From an uncultured Eubacteriales bacterium (lineage in GTDB: Bacteria > Bacillota > Clostridia > Oscillospirales > CAG-382), in the NCBI GenBank assembly GCA_900551295.1, contig URVJ01000009.1, forward strand, positions 1-64,000: a stretch of 64,000 nucleotides of DNA, in the 5' to 3' direction. Both the position numbers and the translations under genes were made by a program. The number at the start of each line of letters is the position of its first letter. The stretch's first letter is position 1. Below the pieces are notes generated by a model. It ran no database searches. It was given only the letters and a program-made list of their open reading frames with translations, and was not told the origin of the DNA. This document shows positions 1 to 9,463 of the stretch, in pieces.

Positions 1-1
1 A

Positions 2-52
2 TTAGGGGCTATTGTTTTCTTTGCAGCTTTCTTTTTAAAAAGAAAGCGCGTA
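2..52. repeat. 51-bp dispersed exact repeat, copy 1
   Basis: Identical base for base to positions 25304-25354. Its core (26-47) is a perfect 22-bp palindrome with arms GCTTTCTTTTT / AAAAAGAAAGC. Both copies lie just past the 3' end of a minus-strand gene: the SLOG gene here and the ygjV-like gene at the other copy. It may be a dispersed repeat or a weak terminator. It is AT-rich and lacks a clean T-tract on the minus strand, so terminator function is uncertain. Confidence 0.8.
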
Positions 53-75
53 TTCCTGCGTTCTCCTCGTACCCC

Positions 76-645
76 TTAACTCTCGTAAAGGTTAAAGACT
101 TCACAGCCGTGTCGTTTAGCGTAATCGACAGTATAAGCGGTACCGCCGCGATCGGAGGAGAGATAGCAGACACAATAAGCGGAGTTATCGACGAGAGCGC
201 GGTTACGTTTAAACATACATTCGGAATATTTAGACTTAGGCGGAACACCGTCGAAATAGTAATTAATTTCATCAGCGTTTTGCTTTACAAACTCATATAT
301 ACGCTTATCATTATCGCTCCAGTTCTGAGCCTGAGATTCAAACGGCAGATCGAGAACAAGGCGGAGGTCGGGATTTTCGCGTTTCATATCAATAATCACT
401 GTTGCGGCAAAGGTATCAAAGCCAAGCGCTCCGCCGGCACGGAACGTATTTACTCCTCTGGCGCTGACAAGATAGCTCACCGTACTTTTAAGCGGAGCTA
501 AAAGTGTTCTTTTGCCGCCCTTTGGCAGTTTTCTGTGTCCCGTAAAACAGCAGCTTGCAAGCTTTTGAGTATCCGGCACAAGTATCTGAGTTTCCTCAAA
601 CAGCAAATCTTCGGAGTAAACTCCGTCATCATCTTCAATATACAT
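76..645 (-). CDS. SLOG-superfamily (DUF1273/YpsA-like) protein
   Basis: A 189-aa protein with the CCFTGHR motif near residue 35 and a Rossmann-like glycine stretch (RAGGALGFD). Both are characteristic of the DUF1273/YpsA branch of the SLOG family, which binds nucleotide-derived or similar small ligands. No enzymatic role is established for most members. There is no signal peptide or membrane segment, so it is probably cytoplasmic. The ATG at 645 is preferred over a TTG at 651 because AAAGGA lies 7 bases upstream of the ATG. It follows the ABC exporter subunit by 11 bases and is probably the last gene of that operon. The ligand and role are unknown. Confidence 0.75.
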   Translation of the reverse strand: MYIEDDDGVYSEDLLFEETQILVPDTQKLASCCFTGHRKLPKGGKRTLLAPLKSTVSYLVSARGVNTFRAGGALGFDTFAATVIIDMKRENPDLRLVLDLPFESQAQNWSDNDKRIYEFVKQNADEINYYFDGVPPKSKYSECMFKRNRALVDNSAYCVCYLSSDRGGTAYTVDYAKRHGCEVFNLYES

Positions 646-656
646 AAACAATTCCT

Positions 657-2411
657 TTATTCAAACTGCGAATTATAAATCGCGCTGTAAAATCCGTTTT
701 TCGCAAGCAATTCGTCATGCGTTCCTCTTTCCACTATCTTTCCGCCGTCTATCACAAGTATGCAGTCCGCATTCTTTACCGTAGACAGTCTGTGCGCGAT
801 TATAAAGCAGGTTTTTCCGCGCATAAGTGAAGTCATTGCCTCGGAAATACGTATTTCGGTCTGAGAATCGACATTTGACGTCGCTTCGTCAAGTATAAGC
901 ATATTCGAGTCGTTAAGCATGGCGCGCGCTATGGTTATTAGCTGTTTCTGACCTTTTGACACGCTTACGCCGTCATCATCGAGCCGCGTATCATAGCCGT
1001 TTTCAAGGCTCTCGATAAAGTCGTTTATTCCTGCCGCCGTTGCAGCGCGTTTTACGTCCTCAATATCCGCGCCCTCTCTGCCGTATGCTATATTTTCGGC
1101 GACAGTACCCGAAAACAGCCACGTGTCCTGAAGAACCATGGTGAAATTCTTTCTTAAGCTTTCGCGCGTAATTTTAATCGTATCGTTTTCGTCAACCGTA
1201 ATCGTACCGCTGTCGGGATCGTAAAAGCGCATAAGAAGATTTATCACCGTGCTCTTTCCGGCTCCCGTAGGCCCTACAACGGCAATTATCTTTCCGGCGT
1301 CCGCCTTAAAGCTTATATCATTTATTACAGTCTTTCCCGTAACATATCCGAAAACTATGTTTTTGAGTTCAACATCGCCCTTTGTGTTTTCAAGAACATA
1401 TGCGTCGTAATCATCTGCTTTTTCGGCAGGTCTGTCGAGTATATCGAAAATTCTGTCCGCTGCGGCAAACGCCGACTGAAGCTCGCTTATAAGGTTTGCA
1501 GCCTCGTTGACAGGTCCCGAAAACTTTCGCGAATACAACAGGAACGACGATATCTGTCCTATCGAAATCATGCCGTTAATATACAATAAGCTTCCGAGCA
1601 CGCTTATAATTGTCAGCGAAATATTATTTATGAAATTTACGCATGGTCCTACAACGCAGGCGTTATAATCGGCGTTATAATATGCCCATGCAGCCTCTTT
1701 ATTATATGAATCAAAGTGCGAGAGTGTTGCGTCCTCCGCGCCGTACACCTTTACGGAACGCAGTCCCGACATCATCTGTTCGGCATATCCGTTAAGCTCT
1801 CCGAGCGATTTTGAGCGAGCTTTAAACAGCGGTTCAACCTTTTTTGTCTTATGCTTTGTAAACCACACAGTCACGGGTATTGTGACAAGGAACACGCAAA
1901 GCAGCTTTAAATTTATGGCACACATCATTGCAAACGCACCGACGACCGTCACGGCGCTTGCGCCTATCTGAAGAACGTCTGTCGTAACAGAGGCGTTTAT
2001 GGTATCGACGTCATAGGTTATGCGGCTGACGGTATCTCCGGTCTGGGTATTATCGAAAAAGGACGTCGGCAACTTTGAAAGGTGAGAAAAAATATCGCTC
2101 CTCATCTTCATGCTCATCTTTTTGGATATATCGCTTATTACAAATGTGAGCACATACGACGCGGCGGCTGACATCGCATACACTCCGAGCATAAGCACGG
2201 CGTTTTTATATGTGCCGTGAAAATCCACTCCGCCTTTTGCCGTGATACAGTCTATCGCGCGTCCGGCAAGTTCGGGTCCTGCAAGCGCAAGCGCGTTTGA
2301 GGCTATCATCAGCACAAGCGCAAGCATCATGCGGAACTTATACTCAAAGACGTAGCCGGACAGCCGTTTCAATATATACTTTTTTGAATGTCTTACTCTT
2401 TCGCGTTTCAT
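657..2411 (-). CDS. ABC exporter half-transporter, ATPase-permease (catalytic-site subunit)
   Basis: A 584-aa type IV ABC exporter half: six-helix membrane domain (about residues 25-320), then a nucleotide-binding domain. Walker A GPTGAGKST is at 380-388, Walker B LILDEA (with catalytic Glu) near 505-510 and the switch His is His540. The signature motif is degenerate (VSKGQ, 484-488, instead of LSGGQ). The neighbour at 2418-4151 has the opposite defects, so the two should form a heterodimer with one consensus and one degenerate ATP site, as in the BmrCD, LmrCD and TM287/288 families. It starts 6 bases after the partner's stop. The substrate (drug, lipid or peptide) cannot be read from the sequence. 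Confidence 0.9.
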   Translation of the reverse strand: MKRERVRHSKKYILKRLSGYVFEYKFRMMLALVLMIASNALALAGPELAGRAIDCITAKGGVDFHGTYKNAVLMLGVYAMSAAASYVLTFVISDISKKMSMKMRSDIFSHLSKLPTSFFDNTQTGDTVSRITYDVDTINASVTTDVLQIGASAVTVVGAFAMMCAINLKLLCVFLVTIPVTVWFTKHKTKKVEPLFKARSKSLGELNGYAEQMMSGLRSVKVYGAEDATLSHFDSYNKEAAWAYYNADYNACVVGPCVNFINNISLTIISVLGSLLYINGMISIGQISSFLLYSRKFSGPVNEAANLISELQSAFAAADRIFDILDRPAEKADDYDAYVLENTKGDVELKNIVFGYVTGKTVINDISFKADAGKIIAVVGPTGAGKSTVINLLMRFYDPDSGTITVDENDTIKITRESLRKNFTMVLQDTWLFSGTVAENIAYGREGADIEDVKRAATAAGINDFIESLENGYDTRLDDDGVSVSKGQKQLITIARAMLNDSNMLILDEATSNVDSQTEIRISEAMTSLMRGKTCFIIAHRLSTVKNADCILVIDGGKIVERGTHDELLAKNGFYSAIYNSQFE

Positions 2412-2417
2412 TTCCCG

Positions 2418-4151
2418 TCAGTCACCGCCCATCTGCGTATAAGCAATACTGCGGTATATCTCACAGCTTTGCATAAGCTCTTTATGCTTTCCGATACCGG
2501 CTATTCTTCCCTTTTCGAGAACAATTACAAGATCCGCGTCCTTTACCGAGCTTATTCTCTGAGCTACAGTAATAAGCGTTGTATTTTTGCCGTACTCATT
2601 GCGTATAGCTTTTCTCATTTTTGCGTCTGTCTTATAATCAAGGGCACTCGACGCGTCGTCAAGCACGAGAATATCGGGATCTGCCGCAAGTGCGCGCGCA
2701 ACAAGCAGTCTTTGTCTCTGACCTCCAGAAACATTCGTGCCTTTGGCGCTCAGCGTATAATCAAGCCCGCCGTCAAGCGCAGACACGAAATCATACCCCT
2801 GTGCGCATTTAAGCGCTTTTATTATATTCCTGTCATCTATACTGCGTCCGAAACGGATATTATCGCGCACGCTGCCCTCAAAGACAAAATCGTTCTGAAG
2901 CGCCGCGCCGAATTTACTTCGGTACTCTTTGCGCTCATACGACAGTATATCCTGTCCGTCAAGCAGAATTTTACCGCTGTCGGGTTCATAAAGTCTGAAC
3001 AACAGCGAAAGCAGCGTTGTTTTGCCGCTTCCCGTCGCGCCTATTATACCGAGGCTCTGCCCTTTTCCAAGCTTAAAGCTTATATTTTCAAGCGTTCTCT
3101 TGCCCCTGATATACGAAAAGCAAACGTCTTTAAACTCAAGGTATGCGCCGTCGTTTTGCTTTTCAGCGTCATTTTCGGCTTTTACGGCATAATACATTTT
3201 ATCTATGCCGTCTTTTGTGTCAACGATCTCGGATATGCGGTCAGCGCTTGCTATACCGCGTGCGGTAAGCGTAAACACGCGCGTCACGGCAAGAAGTGCG
3301 TTTGAGATCATGGTAAAATAAGTCATAAACGCGATTATTTTTCCCGGCTCGCACACGCCCTTATCCACTCTGTAAGCTCCGACGATTATTACCGCCGAAA
3401 GTCCCAGATTTAAAAACAGCTTTATCGACGGATCGGAAAGTCCCATTACAAGACTTGCCTTTCTCTCGCGTTCGGAAACTTCGCGGTTGACTTTTTCAAA
3501 ACGTTTCTTCTCATAATCCGTCTTTGAAAGCGCCTTTATAACCCTTACGCCGAGTGAATTTTCTCTTACTACCCTTACAAGTCCGTCAACCGAGTTCTGA
3601 AGTTTATCGTAGAGTCCCACGCCGCGCTTTGAGATGACTGCAACGACGGCAGCGATGAACGGCATCGTACACACAAGAACTCCGGCAAGCACGGGATCGA
3701 GAAACATTGTCACGATTATTCCGCCGAGAAGAAGTATCGGAGCGCGCACTCCGATTTTCTGTATACGTCCTATGAAATTATGCAGATTATATGTATCCGA
3801 CGTCAGCCTTGCCTCAAGTGACGCTATTGTGACCTTATCAGCCTTAGTACATGAAAGCTGCTGTATACGTTCAAAGAGGTCATGTCGGATCTTCAGCGCA
3901 GAGTGAAGCGCGACCTTTGCCGCGGTACGGTTAGCTATTATATTGAACGAAATCGTAATAAGCGCGCACAGCGTCATTCCGGCTCCGCAGAGCAGCACGT
4001 TCCTGACATTTCCGGTAGGCGCAATATCGTCAAGTATCGTTGCAAGCAGCGACGGAAGTATAAGTTCGGCGATAGTTCCGAGAAATTTTACCGTGATGCC
4101 GAATATCGAAAGCGCAAGATACGGTTTTACGTATCTGTATATGAACTTCAC
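2418..4151 (-). CDS. ABC exporter half-transporter, ATPase-permease (degenerate-site subunit)
   Basis: A 577-aa partner of the downstream half-transporter. The membrane domain spans about residues 10-300 and the ATPase domain 335-577. Walker A is GATGSGKTT (371-379) and the signature is a good VSGGQ (474-478). The catalytic Walker B Glu is replaced by Asp (LVLDDA, 495-500) and the switch His by Gln531. These substitutions are typical of the non-hydrolysing site in heterodimeric exporters. Translation appears to begin at GTG (4151), with GGAGG seven bases upstream. It lies 38 bases after the stalk-domain gene, so all four genes from 5068 to 76 may be cotranscribed. Confidence 0.9.
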   Translation of the reverse strand: MKFIYRYVKPYLALSIFGITVKFLGTIAELILPSLLATILDDIAPTGNVRNVLLCGAGMTLCALITISFNIIANRTAAKVALHSALKIRHDLFERIQQLSCTKADKVTIASLEARLTSDTYNLHNFIGRIQKIGVRAPILLLGGIIVTMFLDPVLAGVLVCTMPFIAAVVAVISKRGVGLYDKLQNSVDGLVRVVRENSLGVRVIKALSKTDYEKKRFEKVNREVSERERKASLVMGLSDPSIKLFLNLGLSAVIIVGAYRVDKGVCEPGKIIAFMTYFTMISNALLAVTRVFTLTARGIASADRISEIVDTKDGIDKMYYAVKAENDAEKQNDGAYLEFKDVCFSYIRGKRTLENISFKLGKGQSLGIIGATGSGKTTLLSLLFRLYEPDSGKILLDGQDILSYERKEYRSKFGAALQNDFVFEGSVRDNIRFGRSIDDRNIIKALKCAQGYDFVSALDGGLDYTLSAKGTNVSGGQRQRLLVARALAADPDILVLDDASSALDYKTDAKMRKAIRNEYGKNTTLITVAQRISSVKDADLVIVLEKGRIAGIGKHKELMQSCEIYRSIAYTQMGGD

Positions 4152-4189
4152 TGCCGAACCTCCTTGTTATTTATTGCTTCGCGCCGTTT

Positions 4190-5068
4190 TCAATCCGTTA
4201 CGATAACGGTCTTTGAATTATCGTCCCATGAAACGCTGTATCCGAGATTTTCCGCGACAAAGCGCGCCGGAGTATAGGTTCTGTTGCCGATTATCTTTGC
4301 AGGGCAGTCAAGCTCGACCTCTTTGCCGTTAACAAAGGCATGATCCTTACCTATAAAAAGATTTATAACAATATCGTCTTTCTTTACGGTAACGCGTTTG
4401 GTTTGCTCGTCCCATTCGACCTGTGTGTCCAGAGCCTCGGCAACGTATCTTGCGGGCGTCAGCGTTCTTCCTGAGTCTATCACGGCAGGAGCGTCGGTCT
4501 CTTTATACTCGCCGTCAGCAAACAGTTTATTATCACCGATTTTGAGAAATACAAGCTTTTTTGCGTTTTCAAATCTTGCATAATCAAGATCGACGTTATA
4601 CATTTCCATCATATCTGCCTGTATATCCGGAAAAATTTCAAATTTTATGATTTTTTCTTCTGTTTCCGGCAGCTTTACGGCATACACGTTTGTATTTCTG
4701 TCGGAAAGCTTGATTTCGGACGTCTGCGTACTGCCGTCGGTCATTGTAAACGTGACTTTCAATATGCTGTTTGGTTCAAAATATCCGCATTGCAGCGAGA
4801 AAACAAAATAATCTGCGCTTACTGCGTCAAAATCCGGGGATATTATGTGAACCGGCACTCCAAACGACGAGATTGACGAGAGTTTACCGCCTGAAATACA
4901 GGTATGAAATCCGTCCTTTACGGAAAAACCGTCGGAAAAATTCTGTTCCTCGGTATAATCTTTCGGAAATTCATAAGAGAAAAGAGTTTTCGGGCTTACG
5001 GAAAGTCCCGACATTGCGGCTGCAAGACACAAAGCCGCGGTATATTTAAGTGCTGATAAAGCTTTCAT
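4190..5068 (-). CDS. secreted protein with copper amine oxidase N-terminal-like (stalk) domain
   Basis: A 292-aa protein. A hydrophobic N-terminal signal segment (about residues 5-25) is followed by a beta-rich region of unknown type. The C-terminal half (about 175-292) holds the paired stalk repeats, recognisable by the RTLTPARYVAEALDTQVEWD and RTYTPARFVAENLGYSVSWD blocks. In Firmicutes this module is common on secreted or cell-wall proteins and does not imply amine oxidase activity. The same domain ends the adjacent 1109-aa protein. GGAGG precedes the ATG. It probably acts outside the cell; function unknown. Confidence 0.8.
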   Translation of the reverse strand: MKALSALKYTAALCLAAAMSGLSVSPKTLFSYEFPKDYTEEQNFSDGFSVKDGFHTCISGGKLSSISSFGVPVHIISPDFDAVSADYFVFSLQCGYFEPNSILKVTFTMTDGSTQTSEIKLSDRNTNVYAVKLPETEEKIIKFEIFPDIQADMMEMYNVDLDYARFENAKKLVFLKIGDNKLFADGEYKETDAPAVIDSGRTLTPARYVAEALDTQVEWDEQTKRVTVKKDDIVINLFIGKDHAFVNGKEVELDCPAKIIGNRTYTPARFVAENLGYSVSWDDNSKTVIVTD

Positions 5069-5146
5069 ATTATCCTCCGCATTTTACTTTTTACAATATG
5101 TTACCACAGCACGCGTCCAAAGTCAAGAAAGCATGCGGCAAAAATC

Positions 5147-5168
5147 AGGCAGCCGTTTCCGGCTGCCT
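5147..5168 (-). terminator. rho-independent terminator of the MBG-domain gene
   Basis: A 9-bp GC-rich stem (AGGCAGCCG / CGGCTGCCT) with a 4-base loop. On the minus strand it is followed by GATTTTTG. It sits 26 bases past the stop of the 5194-8523 gene. Confidence 0.8.
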
Positions 5169-5193
5169 TTATACTGTTTAATTGTTTTTGCAA

Positions 5194-8100
5194 TTAATAC
5201 TTGGTAATTGTTACTGTGCGTGTGGTTTCATTCCAGTTTACATCTGCACCGAGAAGTTCGGAAATGAATCTGATAGGAGTAAAGGTTCTGTCGTTTTCGA
5301 TGAACGGCTCGGTTTCAAGCATCTTCTGGAAACCGTTTACGTATGCGTATCTCGAACCTATATAAAGCTCTATTGTCTTTTCGTTTCCGGTTATGGTAAC
5401 TTTTCTTTCGGTTTCGTCCCATTCAACCTGTGCGCCGAGGGCTTCTGCTACGAATCTCGACGGAAGCATTGTTCTGCCGTTTGAAATTACGGGTGCTACG
5501 TCATTCATTACGGAGTTATTATCGACAAACGCCTCTTTATCGCCTATTGTAAGCTCAATCTTGGTTCTGGGAAGATCCTTTATAAGACCGTTGTCATTAT
5601 TATTCTTGTTGCCTGAGTTTGAACCGCCCGGAATTGTGTAGCTGCCGGATTTCTTCATAAATCTTACGTTAAGAGTAACATTCGCAGTAACGGTAAAGGT
5701 ATATGTTGCGTTTGAGGAAACAAGCGTTGAACCCTTATACCATCCGGATACTCTGTAACCTGTTTTCGGCACTGCTTTAAGCGTTGCCTTGCTGCCTATG
5801 AGATAGTAACCTGCACCGGTAACGGTTCCTGCGCTCGGATCGTCTATCTTAACCTCTGCAAAGTCATGTGCATTTGCGCTTACGGTTATTTTGTCCTGGT
5901 CGTCTGCAAGAACATACTTATCGTTTTCAACTATCGCGAAGTCCTTTATCGTGACCTCGGATGTTTCTTTATCAAATGTGAGAGTTGCCTTTGAAAGGTC
6001 ATATTCAACTTTGTCGCCGTTAAGTATATCAGCGCTCTCTACAAGGCCGTTTGCGAAGTCAAGTCCGTCAACACTTATTGCTTTCTTTGCAACCTTTACG
6101 GTGAGCACTGCTTCAAATGCCGCGTACTCATCATTGCCTGCAACGGTTACGGTTATATTTGCGGTACCTGCGCCCTTTATAGTTACATTGCCGTCTGCGT
6201 CAACCGCAAGAATCTTTGTATTGCTGCTCTTGAAAGTCGTATCGGTAAGTCCGGACGCCGCGTCGTAGTTCACGCCTATTGTAAATCTGCCGTCGCCGTA
6301 AGTAAGTTCTCCGATTTCGTCAACAGTTATGTCCTGAGGAGTCTTATCGGTAATGGTAAGCTTACCCTCAACAAACTTAACATTATAGTTGGAGCTTACT
6401 GCAAGAGTACCCTTTCTGATTGCATATGTGCCGAGCTTTTCGCCCTTTGCTCTCACAGGTTCACCCGTAACTTCGTCGCCATCGACAAGTCCGGTTACGG
6501 TGAATGTGAATTCAGGATCGTCCTCGCCCTGTTTCTTGGTCTTATTGTCTATTGTAATGGTAAGGTCTTTCTTTGCAACGGTAATCTTTACGGTCTTTGC
6601 AAAGTCCGCATATTCCTCGTCGCCTGCAACGGTTACGGTAATATTTGCGGTACCTGCGCCGACTATTGCAACATTGCCGTCGGTATCGAGATCGACTGCC
6701 TTTGTGTTATCGCTTGCGTATTCAACGTTGCCAAGACCGCTTTCGGCGTCAAGTTCAACATTTATCTTGAATCCTGCGTCGCCATAGGTTGCTTTCTGAA
6801 GAATACCTGTAACGGTTACGTTCTGAGTCTTTTTATCTGCTATTGTGAAAGTACCTGCAACAAAGGTAAGTTCATAGTTTGCGCTGAGTTTGAGAGAACC
6901 CTGCTGGATCTTATACTCTCCTGCCTTTTCGCCTGCAACTCTTGCAAGTTTTCCGGAGAATTCATCGCCGTTTACAAGACTGCCCTCGGTTATTGTATAG
7001 GCAAACTCATCGGGATCTTCCGTACCGGTCTTCTTTGAAGCGTCATCGGCAGTTACGGTGATCTTTCTCTTTGCAACGGTTACGTTGAAAGTCTTTACGA
7101 AATCAGCATAAGTATCGTTGCCCTTTACGGTAACGGTAATTACCGCGGTTCCTGCGCCGACTACCTTTACGTTTCCGTTTCCGTCAACGTCAAGTACCTT
7201 ATCATTGCTGCTTACGAAAGATGCCTTATCAAGATTTGTCTTTTCGTCGTAGTTGACTTCGACTGTAAAGTTCTCGTCACCGTACGTTACTTTTTCGGGA
7301 ATACCGGAAACGGTTACGTTCTGGGTTTCCTTATCGTTTATTGTATACGTGCCTGGAACAAAGGTGAGTTTATAGTTAGCGCCGGCACTGAGCGTACCCT
7401 TGGTTATTGCATATGTACCTGCGGTTTCGCCCTTTGCTCTTTTGAGAGCGCCTGTGATCGTATCGCCTTCATAGAGAGTACCCTCGGTAACCTTATATGT
7501 AAGAGGTTCGTCATCATCGCCGATTCTCTTTGAAAGGCTGTCTGCGGTAACGGTTATTTCAGCCTGGCTGACAGCAGCCTTAAGACTGGTATAGTTTGCG
7601 TTTGTAAGAGTATAGTTTGCCGCGTCCTTGCCTTCAAGAGTTATTTCATCTATTGAAACAGCTATATTTTTGCCGACATTTACGCTTGCAAATTCACCCT
7701 TTTCGGGAACCGATGCGCTTACTTCGTCACCCGAAACGACGCCCGAAAGAGTGCCGCCGGAAATGACTGCGGTATTTGTCTTATCGTAAACCTTATCCGC
7801 TGCCTTTATGCCCGAAACGGTGAGAGCTTTGGGATTGATCTTAAGAATTGCATAATACGTTCTGGTATTATATCCTTCCGCCGTAAGAGTTGCGCTAGCC
7901 TTATACTCGCCTGCGTCAATTGCGGTGTTATCTTTATATTCGATCTTCGTACCTGCGGGAATCGTGCCGGTAATGGTGGCGGAATGTTCCTTGCCGTCAT
8001 AGGTTGCGGTCTGACCCTGAAGCTTTATATTTGACGGGAATTCAGCTTTGGGTGCGGGATATACGCCGATATCGCCGGATTCAAAGTAGTCCTTAAGCAC

Positions 8101-8523
8101 TACCGAACTGTTTTTTGAAACGGGAGTCATGCCGATTCCGTAGCGAGCAGTTCTTTCTTCATCGCTTGCTTTGATCTTAAGCGTTGCAACGTCAAGGTCA
8201 TATTTTGCCGGCGACATTGCGCCGAAAACGAAAGTCTTTTTCTCGGCGTCGTAGCTTGAAAGGAAGAACGCGCTTTTTGCGGCGTCGGTTATAGTCGCCT
8301 CCTCAAGCGTAAGACCTTCCGGAATATTGATTTTGGAAAGTGCGAATGAGTTTGCGTCAACAAGTGATTTTATATGCAGAGTAAGCTCTGCTGTTTCGCC
8401 GGGTTTTAAATTCGCTCCGGTAAGTGTATAAATTACCTGAGCATCAGCCGGTGCTGCCGCGCTTACGGGTATCATCATTACGCACATAAGCACTGCGAGA
8501 AATGCCGATAGAACTTTTTTCAT
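5194..8523 (-). CDS. large secreted surface protein: cohesin-like, YDG/MBG repeats, stalk domain
   Basis: A 1109-aa exported protein with a signal peptide (1-25). Residues about 28-150 resemble a cohesin-like beta-sandwich, and 170-230 an MBG-type module. A YDG-like module with the KVYDKTNTA motif spans 232-320. Three MBG_2 + Ig-like pairs follow at 322-485, 486-650 and 651-812. Residues 885-956 look like an InlB/Listeria-type beta-grasp repeat, followed by an Asn/Gly-rich linker. A stalk domain closes the protein (985-1109). Such architecture suits a cell-wall adhesin or scaffold; the binding partner is unknown. The next gene upstream encodes a dockerin protein, so a cohesin-dockerin interaction is conceivable. 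RBS AAAGGG precedes the ATG. Confidence 0.8.
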   Translation of the reverse strand: MKKVLSAFLAVLMCVMMIPVSAAAPADAQVIYTLTGANLKPGETAELTLHIKSLVDANSFALSKINIPEGLTLEEATITDAAKSAFFLSSYDAEKKTFVFGAMSPAKYDLDVATLKIKASDEERTARYGIGMTPVSKNSSVVLKDYFESGDIGVYPAPKAEFPSNIKLQGQTATYDGKEHSATITGTIPAGTKIEYKDNTAIDAGEYKASATLTAEGYNTRTYYAILKINPKALTVSGIKAADKVYDKTNTAVISGGTLSGVVSGDEVSASVPEKGEFASVNVGKNIAVSIDEITLEGKDAANYTLTNANYTSLKAAVSQAEITVTADSLSKRIGDDDEPLTYKVTEGTLYEGDTITGALKRAKGETAGTYAITKGTLSAGANYKLTFVPGTYTINDKETQNVTVSGIPEKVTYGDENFTVEVNYDEKTNLDKASFVSSNDKVLDVDGNGNVKVVGAGTAVITVTVKGNDTYADFVKTFNVTVAKRKITVTADDASKKTGTEDPDEFAYTITEGSLVNGDEFSGKLARVAGEKAGEYKIQQGSLKLSANYELTFVAGTFTIADKKTQNVTVTGILQKATYGDAGFKINVELDAESGLGNVEYASDNTKAVDLDTDGNVAIVGAGTANITVTVAGDEEYADFAKTVKITVAKKDLTITIDNKTKKQGEDDPEFTFTVTGLVDGDEVTGEPVRAKGEKLGTYAIRKGTLAVSSNYNVKFVEGKLTITDKTPQDITVDEIGELTYGDGRFTIGVNYDAASGLTDTTFKSSNTKILAVDADGNVTIKGAGTANITVTVAGNDEYAAFEAVLTVKVAKKAISVDGLDFANGLVESADILNGDKVEYDLSKATLTFDKETSEVTIKDFAIVENDKYVLADDQDKITVSANAHDFAEVKIDDPSAGTVTGAGYYLIGSKATLKAVPKTGYRVSGWYKGSTLVSSNATYTFTVTANVTLNVRFMKKSGSYTIPGGSNSGNKNNNDNGLIKDLPRTKIELTIGDKEAFVDNNSVMNDVAPVISNGRTMLPSRFVAEALGAQVEWDETERKVTITGNEKTIELYIGSRYAYVNGFQKMLETEPFIENDRTFTPIRFISELLGADVNWNETTRTVTITKY
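6088..7560 (-). repeat. three intragenic tandem repeats (MBG_2 + Ig-like units)
   Basis: Three successive coding units of about 162-166 codons. Matching cores begin near 6136, 6622 and 7120, giving periods of 486 and 498 bases. The first two cores on the plus strand are nearly identical over about 45 bases, which suggests recent duplication or gene conversion within the gene. Confidence 0.75.
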
Positions 8524-8567
8524 TTCAATAGCCCTTTCTTTTATGTAAGTTTTTGTTTTACGTATTT

Positions 8568-9305
8568 TTAATCGATCGGATACAGGTCGGGAAGCATACT
8601 GTACTGGAACAGGCGGATCGCGTCATCTATATCGACATTTCCGTCTTTTGTAAAGTCCATGCCGTAAGGATATGTTACGGGGTACATATCAGGAAGCATA
8701 CTGTGCTGGAACAGGAGAATTGCGTCGTTGATATCTACGCTTGCGTCTCCGTTTATATCTCCCTTTACAGCCTTGGGCTTTTCAACCGTTGCGTTTTTCG
8801 GATTTTCGGGAGTCAAAATTTTACCGCCCTCGTCCGAAACATCGATGTCTGAAAGTGAAAGTTCAGTCGTTTCCCACGTTCCTTTCATTTCAAAAGTAAC
8901 TTCGAGAAGTGTTCCGCCCTCCGTTACATTTTCCGCTCCGGCATATCCGAACGAAACAAACGAATAGGAAGAATAGTCTCCGCTTTCCTTTGACTGGTCA
9001 AGGTTGCTGACGGCTCCGGCATAGTTTTCCGCAAGCTTATAACTTACAGGGACAAGTTTTGCATTGTCATAGCCAAGTTTAAAGAATACGGCGGCAACAC
9101 CGGGATTTTCCGAATATTTTACCGAAACCGTTACTTTATTTCCCGACGGTTCTGACACCTCGATATTCAGCTTTCCGTCGGTTTCGCCGTCGTTTTGAAC
9201 CGCACGGTTTATATTAATCACAACGTCTTCGGCGCCTGCGGCAATCGGCATGCATGACAGCACAAACGTCAGTGCAAGCAGCAGACTGAAAACTCTTTTT
9301 TTCAT
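8568..9305 (-). CDS. secreted cohesin-like/dockerin protein
   Basis: A 245-aa protein. A signal peptide (about 1-25) is followed by a cohesin-like beta-domain (about 55-160) and a C-terminal type I dockerin (182-245). The dockerin has two 12-residue calcium loops, GDINGDASVDIND and the DFTKDGNVDIDD half, each followed by an ILLFQHSML/IRLFQYSML helix. Dockerins bind cohesins in cellulosomes and in other surface assemblies. The ATG at 9305 is chosen because AAAGGAG lies 8 bases upstream and the signal peptide begins there. It is separated by 44 bases from the cohesin-like 1109-aa gene downstream, so they may be cotranscribed and interact. Confidence 0.82.
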   Translation of the reverse strand: MKKRVFSLLLALTFVLSCMPIAAGAEDVVININRAVQNDGETDGKLNIEVSEPSGNKVTVSVKYSENPGVAAVFFKLGYDNAKLVPVSYKLAENYAGAVSNLDQSKESGDYSSYSFVSFGYAGAENVTEGGTLLEVTFEMKGTWETTELSLSDIDVSDEGGKILTPENPKNATVEKPKAVKGDINGDASVDINDAILLFQHSMLPDMYPVTYPYGMDFTKDGNVDIDDAIRLFQYSMLPDLYPID

Positions 9306-9391
9306 AGTTGTTCTCCTTTGCCTTTTATGTGTTAGACGAAAGAGCAGAGATTTTGTTCCGCAAAATATGGGCAAACCACTGCTTTTTAATA

Positions 9392-9420
9392 ATTATACTA
9401 TTTTCTTTTGGTTTTGTAAA
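9392..9420 (-). promoter_or_regulatory. sigma-A promoter for the dockerin/MBG genes
   Basis: On the minus strand, TTTACA (9415-9420), a 17-base spacer and TATAAT (9392-9397), followed by the dockerin gene 87 bases downstream. Confidence 0.65.
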
Positions 9421-9463
9421 GAGTTTTTTTGCATTTTCCGCAAATTAACATATTAAATTACGC

